From Sialis fuliginosa (Eukaryota > Arthropoda > Insecta > Megaloptera > Sialidae), in assembly GCA_961205875.1 (NCBI GenBank), contig OY540812.1, forward strand, positions 14,012,001 to 14,076,000: DNA of 64,000 nucleotides, read 5' to 3'. A model generated the notes under the pieces. That model did not search any database, was not told the DNA's origin, and worked only from the letters and a program-made list of their open reading frames with translations. Each line of letters starts with the position of its first letter. Position 1 is the first letter of the stretch. A program made the position numbers and the translations under genes. Positions 23,231 to 36,500 of the stretch are shown here, one piece after another.

Positions 23231-24965
23231 AAAATAACATGAGATAGTAAATTGAAATATTTTTTAATATTTTTTTCTGCTTTCTTACGTATTAAAATGA
23301 GCACGAATAAATGATAATTTTTGCCCGTTTTGTAATAGTGAGGACGACGTATCAAAAATACCATTATATTATGAAAAAGAAAATAATTAATTCAAAATTT
23401 TAGTAATAAAATTCAAATATAATAAAAATCAAATGAGTTCTGAATACTATTAAATAAGTATAATAAATGCAGTTTACAGTTCTGTTATGAATTTAGGAAA
23501 TTACTCAAAGAACATTTATTGATAAATAAACATCATTTTGATGTTAATTTTATTTAATAGTAATTTTCATAAATACTGGATATGTAACGCTTCGCAGGTG
23601 ATAAATTTTTTATTTTGTTCTTTTTTAGCATTAAAAATATTATTTACAATATTTTGGGTTTCAATTAACTACAGCAAATATCGTATAACTAAATACTTAT
23701 AATCTATTATACCTATGTTATATATGATGTTTTTATATAGGTACTGCGTATTTCGGTGTTTATATTTTTACTGCCGATTGTCTGTTTTCAACTTTGTAGA
23801 TGTTTTAAGTAATAAGGAGATTTCTTTCTTTCTAGACTTTGGATTTACTGTTGGTTAAAATGAGAGCGATATATATCAAAACATTGCTGTTCGTATACAT
23901 AACATATGTATGGTGTATAGCGTGTATAGATACAGAAACAAAGATAGTTATATTATATAACAATACAAAAGATGTGTACATCTCTTTTACACTTGTACAA
24001 TATTATGAATAATGACTAATATGTTCAACTTGCAGCCTGGTAAAATTTCAACAAATGATTAAAACGTACATCTAATTAATATACATATATTCAAGATAAT
24101 TTGCTTTGATTGAAAAGGACAAAGTGAGATTAATAGGGTTTCTTCGGAACCCTAAAAAAGATTTGAAAATCTAATATCTACAATTAATAAAAATTTACAA
24201 AAAACATTAATAAATGAGCTATCAACTCAAAATGAACATACATATAAAACTCTAAAAATATAAATATAATTTTTATTATTGTCACAAACACATCTTGCAT
24301 TTTTTAATTTAGTTTATAGATGTTTAGTTTTAGAGGATTTAACCGTATGGTCTACTGTACTTGGATTATTGAATAGAATGAAAACGACATATATTTTTCT
24401 CCTTGTTACATACATAATCTACAAAGACCTTGTATTCATAAACAAGGATAATTTTATTATTTAACTATACAAGTTATGAATACATCTCTATTTCACAAAA
24501 TACTAAATATTATCCACTAAATTTTATAGTGTAAAAAATGCATTCGTAGCTTGCAAATTACAGAGCTATTGCAATAATTGTTTAAACATATTAAGTTATA
24601 CATTTTTTAAAGGTTTAATCAATTGTTGAAATTTTACCAGGCTGCAAGTTGAACATATTTGTCATTCTTCATAATATTGTACAAGTGTAAAAGAGATGTA
24701 CACATCTTTTATATTGTTATATAATATAACTCTCTTTGTTTCTGTACCTATACACTATACACCATACATATGTTATACGAACAGCAATGTTTGGATATAT
24801 ATCGCTCTCATTTTAACCAACAGTAAATCCAAAGTCTAGAAAGAAAGAAATCTTTTTATTACTTAAAACATCTACAAAGTTGAAAACAGACAATCGACAG
24901 TAAAAATATAAACACCGAAATACGCAGTACCTATATAAAAACATTAAATATAACATAGGTAAAAT

Positions 24966-25346
24966 CAGGCCCGGATTTAGAAATTTGCCCCCCCTCGAAA
25001 CTAACAGTTTAAGTCATAGATGTCAAAATATAAAACTCAGGATTTTTTTTTTTTTGGTTGCGTCAGTTTCAAATGTTATAAATTTTTATAAAGTTACATT
25101 AGGAAACATAAAAACTGAAGACTTTTTTTCATGCTTGAGTTACATGTATAGAGAAATTATTGCTTATTGATTGAAATTTTTACGTCTCGATTTTCGGATG
25201 GCAAACTCATCGATAATGGAATCAAAATCAAATTCAATTCCCACGAATATAACAAGTTTTCAAAGTTTCCACCAAAATTTGCCGCCCTTCAATTATTGCC
25301 GCCCTAGGCAGCTGCCTACTCTGCCTGCACGGTAAATCCGGGCCTG
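24966..25346. mobile_element. Nested hAT-like MITE, right arm only
   Basis: A 381-bp insertion starts CAGGCCCGGATTTA and ends with its exact reverse complement TAAATCCGGGCCTG. The flanks GGTAAAAT (24958-24965) and GGTATAAT (25347-25354) are an 8-bp duplication with one change. The left arm of the surrounding foldback at the mirror position (about 23697-23712) lacks it and preserves the empty site, which proves insertion into a pre-existing palindrome. Non-coding. Confidence 0.9.
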
Positions 25347-25859
25347 GGTATAATAGATTATAGGTATTTAGGTATACGATATTTGCTGTAGTTAATTGAA
25401 ACCCAAAATATTGTAAATAATATTTTTAATGGTAAAAAAGAACAAAATAAAAAATTTATCACCTGCGAAGCGTGACATATCCAGTATTTATGAAAAGAAA
25501 ATTACTTTTAAATAAAATTAACATCAAAATTATGTTTAATTATCTTAAGAAATGTATTTTGAGTAAATTCCTAAATTCATAACAGAACTGTAAACTGGAT
25601 TTATTATACTGTTATTTAATAGTATCCAGAACTCATTAATTAACTCCAAATTTATATAAATATTTGATTTATGTTATATTTGATTTTTATTATATTTGAA
25701 TTTTATTACTAAAATTTTAAAATAATTATTTTCTTTTTCATAATTGTATTTTTGATACGTCGTCATCACTATTACAAATCGGGCAAAAAATTTTATTTAT
25801 ACATGCTCGCTTTAATACGTAAGAAAGCAGAAAAAAATATATAAAAAATATTTCAATTT

Positions 25860-27075
25860 ACTATCTCATGTTATTTTTTTAATTTGTAAATATTTAGAAA
25901 ACGGGGCCCAAATTTTCCTTAATACGTGTCTGACTTAATAATTCATATAAATGATTACATATTATATAGTACGTATGCATTTGTTTCTGAGATTATGTTA
26001 CATTAAGAAAAGTGGTATTAAATCTTAATTAATACACATCTGACTAAATTTCGTTATAATTTTTGTTTTACAGAACATAATTAATAATACCATAGTTATT
26101 TCGGATATTACAATATTTTATAAAAAAGGGCATTAAATTTACCTTAATACGTGACTGACTTTAATTTTATACAGTCAATGTTTCATACAACTTTCTATCT
26201 CATGTTATTTATTTATTTGTCTGAAAAGTTAAATTTTTCACAAAACGGGGCCCAAATTTTCCTTCGTACGTGTCAGACTTAATAATTTATATAAATGATT
26301 ACATATTATATAGCATATTTGATTTTGTTTCTGAGATAACATTATTTTAAGAAGAAGGGCTCTAAATCTTACTTAATACACATCTGACTTAATTCGGTTG
26401 TAGTTTTTGTTTCACATAAAATAAGTTACCATAGTATTTTATCATTTTATTTCGATATTATTAAATTTTAGTAGAAAGGGCTTTAAATTTACCTCAATAC
26501 GTCACTGACTTTAATTTTACATATTTAATATTTCATACAACTTACTATCTCATGTTATTTTTTTATTTTTCCTAAAATTTAAAATATTTACAAAACGGGC
26601 CCAAATTTCCTCAATACGTACCTGACTTAATAATTTATATAAATGGTTACATAATATATAGAATATTTGATTTTGTTTATGAGATTATGTTATTTTAAGA
26701 ACAAGGGCTCTAATCTTACTTAATACACGACTGACTTAATTCTGTATTAGGTTTTGTTTCACAGAACGTAATTAATAGTATCATCTTAATTTTTTAATTT
26801 TATTTCCGACATTACAATTTTTTTAGTAAAAAGGACATTAAATTTACCTTAATACGTGACTGACTTTAAATTTATTTAGTTAATGTTTAATACAACTGAC
26901 TATCTCATTTTTTTCCAAAATATTTAAATATTTAGAAAATGGGGTCCAAATTTTCCTTAATACGTGTCTGACTTAATTAATTTTATAAATGATTACATAG
27001 CATATAATATATTTGATTTTATTTCTGAGAATACGGTATTCTAAGAAAAAGGGCTCTAAATCTACCTTAATACGT
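25860..27075. repeat. Three-monomer higher-order tandem array, right arm
   Basis: Mirror image of the left array, with 11 monomers. Read from the outer end inward they are ABC ABC ABC AB. It is two monomers (about 200 bp) shorter than the left arm. The monomer boxes appear as CCTTAATACGTG and ACTTAATACAC on the + strand. Confidence 0.8.
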
Positions 27076-28107
27076 ATTTGTTGTAAATTGTTTTTGATGA
27101 CAATTATCACATTTCAAATTATTCCAATAAAATATTTGTTACAAAAATTCATAAAATGTATGTTAATTATCTATAAATTACAAACCGCGAAAGCCTTAAC
27201 AATAGTTTAAATAAATTAATAATACTCGATTTGCATTTTATAGTAATTACATACACATTAAACTATTTGGCTTCATGTACAATCAATCTAATATAAAATT
27301 TGGGAACGTATAGACTTTAATCGTGCCGGATACACTAAAGAACTTATAAAATCTATCTGCTCCACTGATAATGTCTCCTGGAGTCAAATAGATTTTAAAA
27401 GTTCCGACGATTTTAAATCAGAGAACGAATAGATTTTATAAGTTCCGACACGAATGCCGTGCGGAATTAATAGATTGTATTAGTTCTGGAGTTTATAAGC
27501 CAGGGAACTAATAGATTTTATAAATTCCGGAATTAATGCCCTCTGGAGCAAATAGAATCTATTCGTTCCGGAGTTTATAAGCCAGGGCACGAATAGATTT
27601 TAAAAGTTCCGGCACGAATTCTCTTCGGAGTTAATAGAATCTATTCGTTCCGGAGTTTTTAACGTAGGGAACGGATAGATTTTAAAAGTTCCGGAACTTT
27701 ATCGGAGCGGGAGTCAAATAGGCATTAATTCCGGACCCCTGGTTTTTACTGTGTAGGTACATGACACTTCAGTAAATACAATGCGTGGACTTTGTTCAAG
27801 AATACAAATATGGGTTATGTTAAGTACCTATGTATGTACTTCTATTTTTATGTAATGTAAAATGTTTTCTAGAAAATAATTTCGTCTGAATTCATTAGTA
27901 CCTATTTTGTTTGTATTGTTCTAAAAGTATATGTAATATTCTTACTATTCTTGCCATTCAAGACAATCCCTCACTATTCATGTTTCATTTTACTCATTCA
28001 CGGTTACATTTTTCGAGTACCATGAAATTATTCATCTTGGTTTTTGTATTTTCCGTATTTGCGTATTTCTCTATTGTATTACATGGCCTAATAATGAAAA
28101 AACTATT

Positions 28108-28325
28108 TTATTCTTCGACATAATCTCCATCCAGAGTAATGCACTTGTTCCAACGGTCCTCTAACATTTTGATACTGGTCTTATAGTGGTTCGCGTCAAG
28201 TCTCAAAACAAGTGTTTGTTTTCAACTCGACCTCTTCATTAGAGTAAAATCTTTTCTCAGAAAGCCACATTTTCAATTTCGGAAAAAGGTAGTAGTCGCT
28301 AAGGACCAAATATGTGAGGTCAAAG
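28108..28325 (-). pseudogene. Mariner-family transposase, C-terminal relic
   Basis: Reading the - strand, the last frame is MLEDRWNKCITLDGDYVEE, with the stop at 28108-28110, the typical C-terminus of mariner (DD34D) transposases. Upstream in a shifted frame lies SDYYLFPKLKMWLSEKRF followed by YSNEEVELK, which matches the segment after the last catalytic aspartate region. A frameshift with an in-frame stop (near 28190-28205) separates the two parts, and nothing recognisable remains of the N-terminal two thirds. This is a dead fragment of a Tc1/mariner element. The flanking inverted end was not identified. Confidence 0.85.
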
Positions 28326-28821
28326 ACTATTCATCCCATGCAGTAGGTATAGTTAGTTATATGAATTTTTAGTAATACAGTACTGGGAAATTAATTTAAT
28401 CTAGTTCTGTCAACAAATAAAATAAAATTCTGTAAAAAAGAAAAAACTGTATTTAATTTGAAATGCACCTAACATTTGTAGTCCAAATGTTACTCTGTGA
28501 AATTTATTAATGATGTTACACGTTCAATAAAAATTTACATATATCTAAATGTTTATTATCAATTATCAAATCTGATTCAACAATTTTTTCTATGTCAGCA
28601 ACTATGTATCTCGAGCTAACCTTTACACAGTTTTGAAAATATAAATAAACTGATGCTCTGCAATTGACATCTACTCCGAAACCATTTCATCTGAGGTGGG
28701 AGACTTGCATAATTTTAAATATAAACAATTCGTCTCCTGCTCCGAGCAAATGATTTATAAAATAAGGTGGGGTTTAAATGTCAAAAGCAGAGCGAAGCAA
28801 CCTTCCTGATGGGCTGAGATA

Positions 28822-28828
28822 TATAAAA
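28822..28828 (+). promoter_or_regulatory. TATA box of cuticular protein gene 2
   Basis: TATAAAA within GATATATAAAAGC, 77 bases before the ATG. A start near the ACAGTT at about 28854-28859 would fit the usual 30-base spacing. Confidence 0.75.
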
Positions 28829-28898
28829 GCAATGCGCATCACCAGATCACTAATACAGTTTTAATTGTGAACGTAGAACTTCTACAACAATCTCCACC

Positions 28899-29703
28899 AT
28901 GAAGATGGTAAGTTATACAACGGAATTTACAATAACTGGATTGTGCTGTAAATAAAGACTGTAATCATATGCACTCTTTATTGCGGTTCTTGCTTGTATT
29001 TAATTATTATAATTTGCTAATTTCAAATATAAATAATTTTATTTACAACTTCTTGCGTCATACGTGTGAAATACTAATAAAAGCTTGTAGTTTGTCTGGT
29101 TTTAACATTTGTGTAATATTCAATCGATTTATTTGCGTCTGTACATTTTTTTATTAAATCTTGTACTTAATTTTTTGAGCAACGTTAGTTTATCCAAAAT
29201 ACCGTTTATATTTTTTTTTTATAATTATAAATAGTTATTTTGAATATATGTAGAGGAAACATCGATAAATTCAACATTATTTGATATTTTTAATTTTGAG
29301 GTCAAAATTTGTATGTCTTCCTTTTTCTTTTTGAATATAAATCATCTTTCTTTTTGATTAAATTTTTTTATTGATTGTTGTATTCTCTTTCCAGATCATT
29401 GTTTTCGCCGCCGTCTTGGCGCTCGCTTTAGCCCGTCCCCAACAAGACAAAGACGCCGTAGTCGTAAGATATGACAGTGACAACATTGGACTTGGTGGAT
29501 ACAACTACGCCGTAGAGACCTCCAACGGAATCCAACAACAAGAATCTGCTGAACTCAAGAACGCCGGTACCGAAAACGAAGCCATCTCCGTCCGTGGATC
29601 GTTCTCCTACATCGGTGCTGACGGAGTCACCTACACTGTTACTTACATTGCCGACGAAAATGGTTTCCAACCCCAGGGAGCTCATTTGCCAGTAGCACCA
29701 TAG
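28899..29703 (+). CDS. RR-1 cuticular protein (gene 2)
   Basis: Secreted chitin-binding cuticle protein. Exon 1 28899-28907 (Met-Lys-Met, good context CCACCATGA, donor GTAAGT) and exon 2 29395-29703 (acceptor TTTCCAG) give 105 residues. Signal peptide residues 1-16 end ALALA before RPQ. The RR-1 domain spans roughly residues 38-97: GSFSYIGADGVTYTVTYIAD then ENGFQP. The C-terminus is QGAHLPVAP. The GYNYAVETSNGIQQQES stretch groups it with genes 5 and 6, yet its 3' coding end is nearly identical at the base level to gene 3. The coding part is far richer in GC than its flanks. A poly(A) signal lies at 29819-29824. The intron is 487 bp. Confidence 0.95.
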
Positions 29704-30751
29704 AATAAGAACAAATTGTGATCACGTGTGTCTTGAATTATCTGGTCTTGTTTTTGTTACCCAACGCTTTTTTACAATTTTTTTGTTAAAAACTGTATTT
29801 TTTGTATTTATGAAATGTAAATAAACATTTTACGTTTTATTTTTTATATATTTTGTATTATTTCTTCTCAAAATATCGTATATTTTATAGGATCTCTATC
29901 TTCAAAAATATTGACTTACACTATACTAAAAATCTACTAATAGTATTTTTCATTAGGAAAATAACTAAAATACACAATTTTTGATTTTTTTGAACTTGAC
30001 AATGAATTCAAAAAGTAATTAAATTCTTTTCTCGAAGAAAAATTTGTGTAAACAAATTTAAAAATATTTACCAATCATGAATACGGAATGGAGTAATTAG
30101 TAGCAATAAAACTACTATTAAAAATATAATATCGATAAATTCGAAAACACAAGTGAGTTTTTATTATAATTAATACATTACAACAGGGCACATATTTATA
30201 TGCATAATTACCTATGCATTCGTAATAAACATTCTATATACATCTGTCAAATATTTTAGCGCCCATGACCCAAATGATATGTAATTTCTATATTTATACA
30301 GATTTTATTCAAGAGAAAATTAATAGAACTAGTCATCTTATATTTTGTGTAAGGTAAATACACCAACAATTTTGTCTTCAATTTTGCTAGAGTAATTATT
30401 TTTAATAATCTGTAAGAATAGTTAATTTTTTATAATTGAAGAATTATCTCATATATTTAATTAGTTATCTCTATATCAAATTATAACTTTTTCCGCATGA
30501 TGTTCTTTGTTACTTGAAAAGTGCTTTTTCAGTTCAAAATTAATTGTTTAGAACTTTTCTTTGCATTATTTTCAATTTTCATCGACATGTGTATTTTTAC
30601 ATACTCTTGTATATTTTGCGGTGATAACATAAAAAACGTAATAAGGACTATGACTCCACGCTGAGACAAGATATTACTTGAGTTTTAAAGAAACGAGACC
30701 GAGACGGTATCAACTTTTACTCCCCGGGATTTCTGTTTTAAAATATTCTTA

Positions 30752-31099
30752 ATCGACTTCAAAAAAGGAGGAGGTTCTCAATTCGACAGTATATATTTTT
30801 TATGTATGCTCGGGCCTAACTCCGACAAATAAGTACCGATTTGGACGTTTTTTTTTTGTTTGAAAGAGTATACTTCCGAGGTGGTCCCATATAAATTTCA
30901 TCAGAATCACACCATGGACTTCAGAAAAAGAGGGGATTTTCAATTCGGCTGTATATATTTTTTAAGTATGCTCGGGCATAACTCCGACAAATATACACCT
31001 ATTTGGATGATTTTTTTGAGAGTATACTCCCGAGGTGGTACCATAAAAGTAAAAAACTTTATAAGAAAAAAAAATAAGAAAACCGACTTCAAAAACTGT
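30752..31099. repeat. Dimeric interspersed repeat (GACTTCAAAAA family)
   Basis: Two similar units in tandem. The first (30752-30915) starts CGACTTCAAAAAAGGAGGAG; the second (30917-31060) starts ACTTCAGAAAAAGAGGGG. Both carry a TCAATTCG(A/G)C(A/T)GTATATATTTTTT segment, GCTCGGGC(C/A)TAACTCCGACA, and a CCGAGGTGGT box. The element closes with AACCGACTTCAAAAACTG (31082-31099). This composition matches a repeat common in lepidopteran and other arthropod genomes; the class is not certain. Confidence 0.7.
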
Positions 31100-32569
31100 T
31101 AAAAATTTTGATATACTTTTCACTGTTTTTATTTTATTTTTTTCAAAAAAAAATTTTTTTTATCAATAACAGGTAAGTATTTATGATTTATAATTTAGTC
31201 GTTCACGATAAATGTTTCTTTAACATAAGTTTGGTTTTAGTTTTTATGAATAGATATGCGAGTATTGATTGAGATTTATGCAGCTTTTTGTAATTAATGA
31301 AATTATAGGATATGTAAATTAATAATTGCAACATAATGAAACAAGTTATTATATAGAAAATATATTTGCTATTTATACTTTATTTTAATTAAAAAACCCA
31401 GACATCAATATTCAATGTTATTTTATTTTCCAGCAAAATAAATATTGTTAAAAAATATATATACCTATATCAGTAGAGCCGGAAGATTAAAATTACATAT
31501 ATATCAATTTTTCATAGAAGGAGCGCAAAAAATAAACGCACCTTTCAAAAAACTTCATACGGTTATTCTTGAGATCATTCGGCTAGTTTGCTAACAATAA
31601 ACAGAACACATACCAATATAAAAAGATGTTTATAATTGACATTGGTTTACTGTCAAAATTTCTATTTTTTATCTATTTCCGGTAAAACCGGAAATAAGAT
31701 TTATATGACATATAGCCATATATTTATATCAATTTTCCATTTTTCTACACATTCGATTAGTTTGTCGGACAGACGTATAGACTGACAGATAACAGAAAGA
31801 TGCACAGACCGACATTGACAACTGGTAGACACAACTATAATTTGTATATATCAGTGGTGGGGCATGTAATGGATGGAAGAAGAGTTGAAATAGTATTTAG
31901 GCGCACTCACCCTACACACACACATACATATTATTGAAAAGAAGATTCGTGGTTCTTGTCATTTTATTTTTAAGAGTATTACAAATATCGACGGATGACG
32001 TAACGTAGGTTGGTGTCAGACTTTCTGTTTGCAAATCACGTAATTTTTATTTAGAATGCTTATTGAAATGACAGTTACCGCGTACTAGTAATGTCATCTT
32101 TCGATCTTTTTACTACCAAAGTTGAACTAAATATTATTTTTTTCGGCATTCACTTTTTTTATTTTACTTATTCATACATTCGGTATATATAATAGATCAT
32201 TGTCGAATATGATATAACATATTAATAACAGACTTAAGTCAAAGGTTATGGATTTTGATTAATTTATTGTGTTAAGTAATAATATAAATATGGAATTTGG
32301 TATTAAAACGTTGATGAAAGTTCATTAGTTTACAATGTATTTTGATAGGTATAATATTAGAGGATTTTGAAAAGAAAGAAAAAAATTATAACTATTTAAT
32401 TATGCATATGCTATTTTTTATTTTTTTATCTCGCTGGGATTGAATAAAATAATTTATTTGGTAACCCAATTTTTTGAACGCATCGAAAAGTTTTGCAAAA
32501 ATCGTTCCATAATACGGTATTATACATACTATAGTGTATATTATATGCATAAAATAATCCGTCTTATGT

Positions 32570-32864
32570 CCGGTATTATAAAGGAGCTAACAAATTGCTA
32601 GCTAACATGCACTTTCAAATGGGGTATTAATTTTGTGATAGTATCTATGGATTAGCTATGGAATTTAGAGCAGTGATACTTCAACTTATTGTAACACAGT
32701 TGACAACTCAGACCGTACAAAATAATTTTCATAATATCGCCACAGTTTTAATACCGTGGGTGTTTATTTACCACGCGTGCGTGAAAATTGTCAAACACTT
32801 CATGAAACTCAGATAGGTTAGAAACCTCATTTGAAAGTACTTGCTAGCTCGTTTATAATATCCG
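32570..32864. mobile_element. MITE with CCGGTATTATAAA / TTTATAATATCCG ends
   Basis: The terminal inverted repeats of about 55 bp include GAGCTA(A/G)CAA and ACTTTCAAATG. Parts of the interior (TCTATGGATT, TGGAATTTAGA, ACCGTA) recur in a decayed copy at 40645-40890, and a relative with similar ends is at 44100-44360. No coding frame. The target duplication is unclear. Confidence 0.65.
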
Positions 32865-32924
32865 AAAATTATTCCGTTTATTAGGGAGTTTTTTTTTTTA
32901 CATAGGAAATAACTGTTTGTCCAG

Positions 32925-32972
32925 GTTTCCGGTATATAGAGGATCCGGTTTAGGTGGGTTTCACTGTACTAT
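32925..32972. repeat. Pogo/Tigger-like terminal fragment
   Basis: Reversed, the segment reads TACAGTGAAACCCACCTAAA then CCGGATCC...TATATACCGGA, the style of pogo/Tigger-type mariner ends (TA target, CAGTGAAACCTC). Another such end on the + strand is at about 60065-60110. No partner end was found. Confidence 0.4.
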
Positions 32973-33469
32973 ATAAGAGTGGACAGTATACACACTTTCT
33001 GGCTAAATGATATTCTTTACAACATTGATAATAAAATAATAAAAATAAGACTTTTATTTAAAAATATATTTTAAAATTTTATTTTACTTATATACTGGGA
33101 GTTCATATACATTACATGACCGTATACGAAAGTAAAAATGTATATGTATTTAATTTATGTAATTGCATTATCTAAAATATAAATAAGTGTATGTTGCATA
33201 GTAAATACTTACCGAATGAATGGGGAATGCCAAAGTATGAATCAAACAATAACCCATGCAATGTAATGAATTTTCAACAGAGTTGTATTTCTCCGAATTC
33301 ATCTCGAAATCATTTTCTAGAATTTAAAGATATACTTACTTAAATTAATTATCAATTTTTATTAAATACTTCTTAAATTTTAGCATTATGCATTAATTAA
33401 ATACTTAATTAATGGATTTTATTATATATATAGATGTATTTTATCTTAGAATTGTTGTTCAGTGGCGTC

Positions 33470-33545
33470 GGATATCGAGAGTGTCACCCCCCCCCCCCCC
33501 TAACTGCCAAAAAATGTCAATAACTGGTTGTATTCATTTACAGAG
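33470..33545. repeat. Fragment of CAGTGGCGTC hAT MITE
   Basis: Starts CAGTGGCGTCGG, then ATCGAGAGTGTCAC, a run of 14 C (33487-33500), and AACTGCCAAAAAATG. It matches the reversed right half of the complete element at 9369-9697. Confidence 0.65.
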
Positions 33546-36500
33546 ACGTTTAACGTAATGGAATAATTTAATTTCTACATCTTTCTTTACCCTGAATTAC
33601 TTTTATATTTTATTAATTTTTCCAATGTAATCCACAGCTTTGAAATGCATCTAATAATTTAATTAAATAATTTATAATCAGATATTATTTCATTAAACAA
33701 ATGTATATAATTTGTTGATTTTAGTTATTATTTTTAGTTTATATTTGCATTATCGATGTTAAAATATACATACATATAACACATATTATTTTAATATAAT
33801 TTTTTTAAATATATAATTCTGAAAATACTAATCTGTTCAAAAAACATAATATAGAAATTTCAAATTTCACTGTCACATATATCTGTATTGTACTTACACA
33901 TATTAAAAAAAACTTCCGAATACCAAACATGATTATAGGATAAGCATATAATTTTTTATGTTAATAAATCTAATAGAGCTTTTTTACATTATTAAATTGT
34001 TGATTTCCTTGACCTTTCATTATAAATTTCGGATGATTTGTCAACTGTAATTTAAGTTCAAGAATGTATTGTAGTTAAATAGCCTTTTATGACCGTATGC
34101 CGTATATGTATATTAAAATGAAATAATTCCTTCATTTACGCAAGTAATTAGTTTCACGAAAACAGTACGTAAATAAAAACCGCGTAAATGGAACTCGAAA
34201 CTACATTGTAGCCACATTTCGTTTGTATTTAAAATATATACAATTTCAACCGCGTTTTTTTTAATTTTTTTATTGTATATCGATGTTTCTCAGAGTGGTT
34301 TCCACGGAAAAATTCAGGGTTCTGCGTATTTTTTCGGTGTTGCGTTGCTTATTTTTACAACGTATAAATTATACCCCTTATTTGTATTAATTAAAAGGAT
34401 TAACTTCGTTTTTATAATAATATGCATCAATAAAACATTTTTTTCCATTTATTATTTCATTAAAACTAGCGTAAAAAAAAGAAAAAGAGTAAGGTTCTCT
34501 CTCTTATTTACGAGTAAAAAACTAAAAATACAGAACATAAAAAAATGTACTCCTTATATAAAGTTCACGACTTTTTAATATAGTCAACAACTTTTTTTTT
34601 TATATTACATATATTTGTCTAGTTCTATAGTAAAAGATTAACTAAAAAGTTTTCTTTTCAAACCCTTTAGTCCAGCTATGGGAGCATATTTTAAAATGAA
34701 TGAGCAATATAATGATTTTATTCATTTTGAAATAGGTGTAGCAACTACAGATATAAAATTCTATCTGGGTATGTCTCTGTATTCCCGCACATCACCACAA
34801 TGGTATTTGCGGATCTTTTGTGCGTTACTGCAGTAGGATGGGCAGCTTCACTTTCTTTACAATAATTTACGTTGGCGTATCGCGGTTTTATCGCAACCCA
34901 ACGCGCGACGGTTTTTGCCATTTTGATATTTCTTAATTTGAGACAAACATCTAGAGAAATGAAGTTTCGATTTGACAAGTTCTAGCTATTTGTCTTAATT
35001 TAAAGGGGCGTCAAAAATCACGAAGAACATTACGACCTAATGGAGGTTATTAACAAATAATTGAAAGGAAAATAAAAGGTTTGGTTTATTGTGTATAAAA
35101 TCTTCTTTTTTTAATTACAATAATACATATATACATTTATGTTACATTATGTGGCCCCTCTCTACCCATATATGTTAAAGTAATTTCAGTAGTTATCTAT
35201 TCTTTAATTATTAATGGTTTAATATTTTGATAATTGTTGTAAATAACATTAAATAATGATTAAAAATACAGGTATTTAGATATTTTTTACCTTAAACGCT
35301 ACATTTCTATGTTTTTCAGAATCCAAAACGACAAAATATATATATTTTAACATAAAATATTTAACATGAAAATAATTTTAAAACTAAAATTTATAAAAAT
35401 ATGATTAATTTAACCCTTTTTGCAACTTTTTTTGTTCAAGCAATTTGATTTAGTAGTCTACCGTTGTAGAATACTAAATATCATTTCTATCGATGCATGT
35501 TTATATACACCAATAAAAATAAACAATTAGTAAGTAAATAATGCAAAATAAAACTTTATTAAAATGTAATTAGGTAAAGAAGAGTAAATATCAAACAATA
35601 AAAAAAATTTCATTGAAGACTTAACAGCAGGACCGGTTTCTGTGAGAAGTTTATAGTTTATTTTCAATACATATATTACCATAAATGAAGTACATTAACT
35701 ATAATCTATGGTTAACGTTATATGTATATGGTACATTAATGTATTTATACAATTTAAATAAACTGCCCTGGTCGGCACAAGACTTTTTTAAACATCATGA
35801 CACAGAAGAAATTACATATGTAAACACTTTTTTCTATGAAATTGGATATAAACTACATTATATTAATTATTGTCTTTGTTAATGTTTGAGATATATATTA
35901 ATTCTATTCTGTGATTTTATTTCAAACGTTTTTATTATAAAACAATAGGTATAATAATTTTTCTGTTTAGAAAAATGCCATTTTGTCAAAGGGTTCTTAT
36001 TTATTTGATATTTCAACAGTTTAACACGTTTTAGATATTATTATTATTTATATATATCTGTTTGATTGACAGTTGTAATAATAAATGCTTTTCTTTTCAT
36101 AGATCACTAGATTATTATTAAAATTATTTTTAAATAAAAACTAAAATTATTATTTTTTGGTCAATTCATAAAACATACAAAAAAAGAATAGAACATTAAT
36201 TATAGAAAATAACGTTCTCTACAAATTTTATTTTAAACATTTTTTACTGGTATGTAGCATTTGAAATATAATTTAAATAAAAATATTATTTCTTTACAAA
36301 TTTTTTTAAATGATTGCAACAAAAATTAGAGATAATAATATTCTCTATAACTTGTATCTAAACTACCGTATCTAATACGTACCGTTTAAAATTCAAAAAT
36401 TAAAGAAAATCGATTATTTCCTAAAACAAATTTTGGGGGGGAAAATGAATAGAACATAAATTATAGATAATAATATTACCTACAATTTTTAACTTGACCA

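Larger units (their letters stand above)
21131..27741. mobile_element. 6.6-kb foldback element with hAT-like ends
   Basis: The left end CAGGGGTCCGGA (21131-21142) is mirrored by TCCGGACCCCTG (27730-27741). Both sides are flanked by the perfect 8-bp direct repeat GTTTTTAC (21123-21130 and 27742-27749), the hAT-superfamily signature. The arms run inward to about 24064 and 24611 and stay highly similar almost base for base, around a unique loop of about 546 bases. From the outside in, each arm has about 60-bp units rich in TTCCGGAAC and AAAATCTATTCGTTCC, a spacer, a three-monomer higher-order tandem array, and a non-repeated inner segment. No transposase frame was seen, so it must be non-autonomous. 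Arms made of tandem repeats recall Drosophila FB/Galileo foldbacks, but the ends and duplication length point to hAT. Confidence 0.85.
15615..28800. other. Gene-free repeat-rich region between RnrL and cuticle gene 2
   Basis: No intact protein-coding gene is visible. The identifiable contents are a small hairpin (17069-17152), a hAT-like MITE (17265-17492), a 175-bp inverted-terminal element (19356-19530), one copy of the GGTGATTTTGAAATGAATCT repeat (20926-21035), the 6.6-kb foldback (21131-27741) and a mariner transposase relic (28108-28325). 17500-19300 and 19690-20480 look like old repeat DNA (homopurine/homopyrimidine tracts, no frame) that I cannot classify. Confidence 0.65.

Noticed and set aside
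24279..24464. Small frame in the loop of the foldback as a possible transposase remnant
   Set aside because: 61 codons without any transposase motif; the loop appears non-coding.
29428..29685. Open frame on the - strand opposite cuticle gene 2 (also 38168-38458 opposite gene 3)
   Set aside because: These are antisense shadows of the GC-rich conserved coding exons; no start context, signal or family match.
34745..34978. 77-codon frame on the - strand with somewhat normal composition
   Set aside because: No similarity I can name, no splice or promoter context; probably an old repeat fragment.
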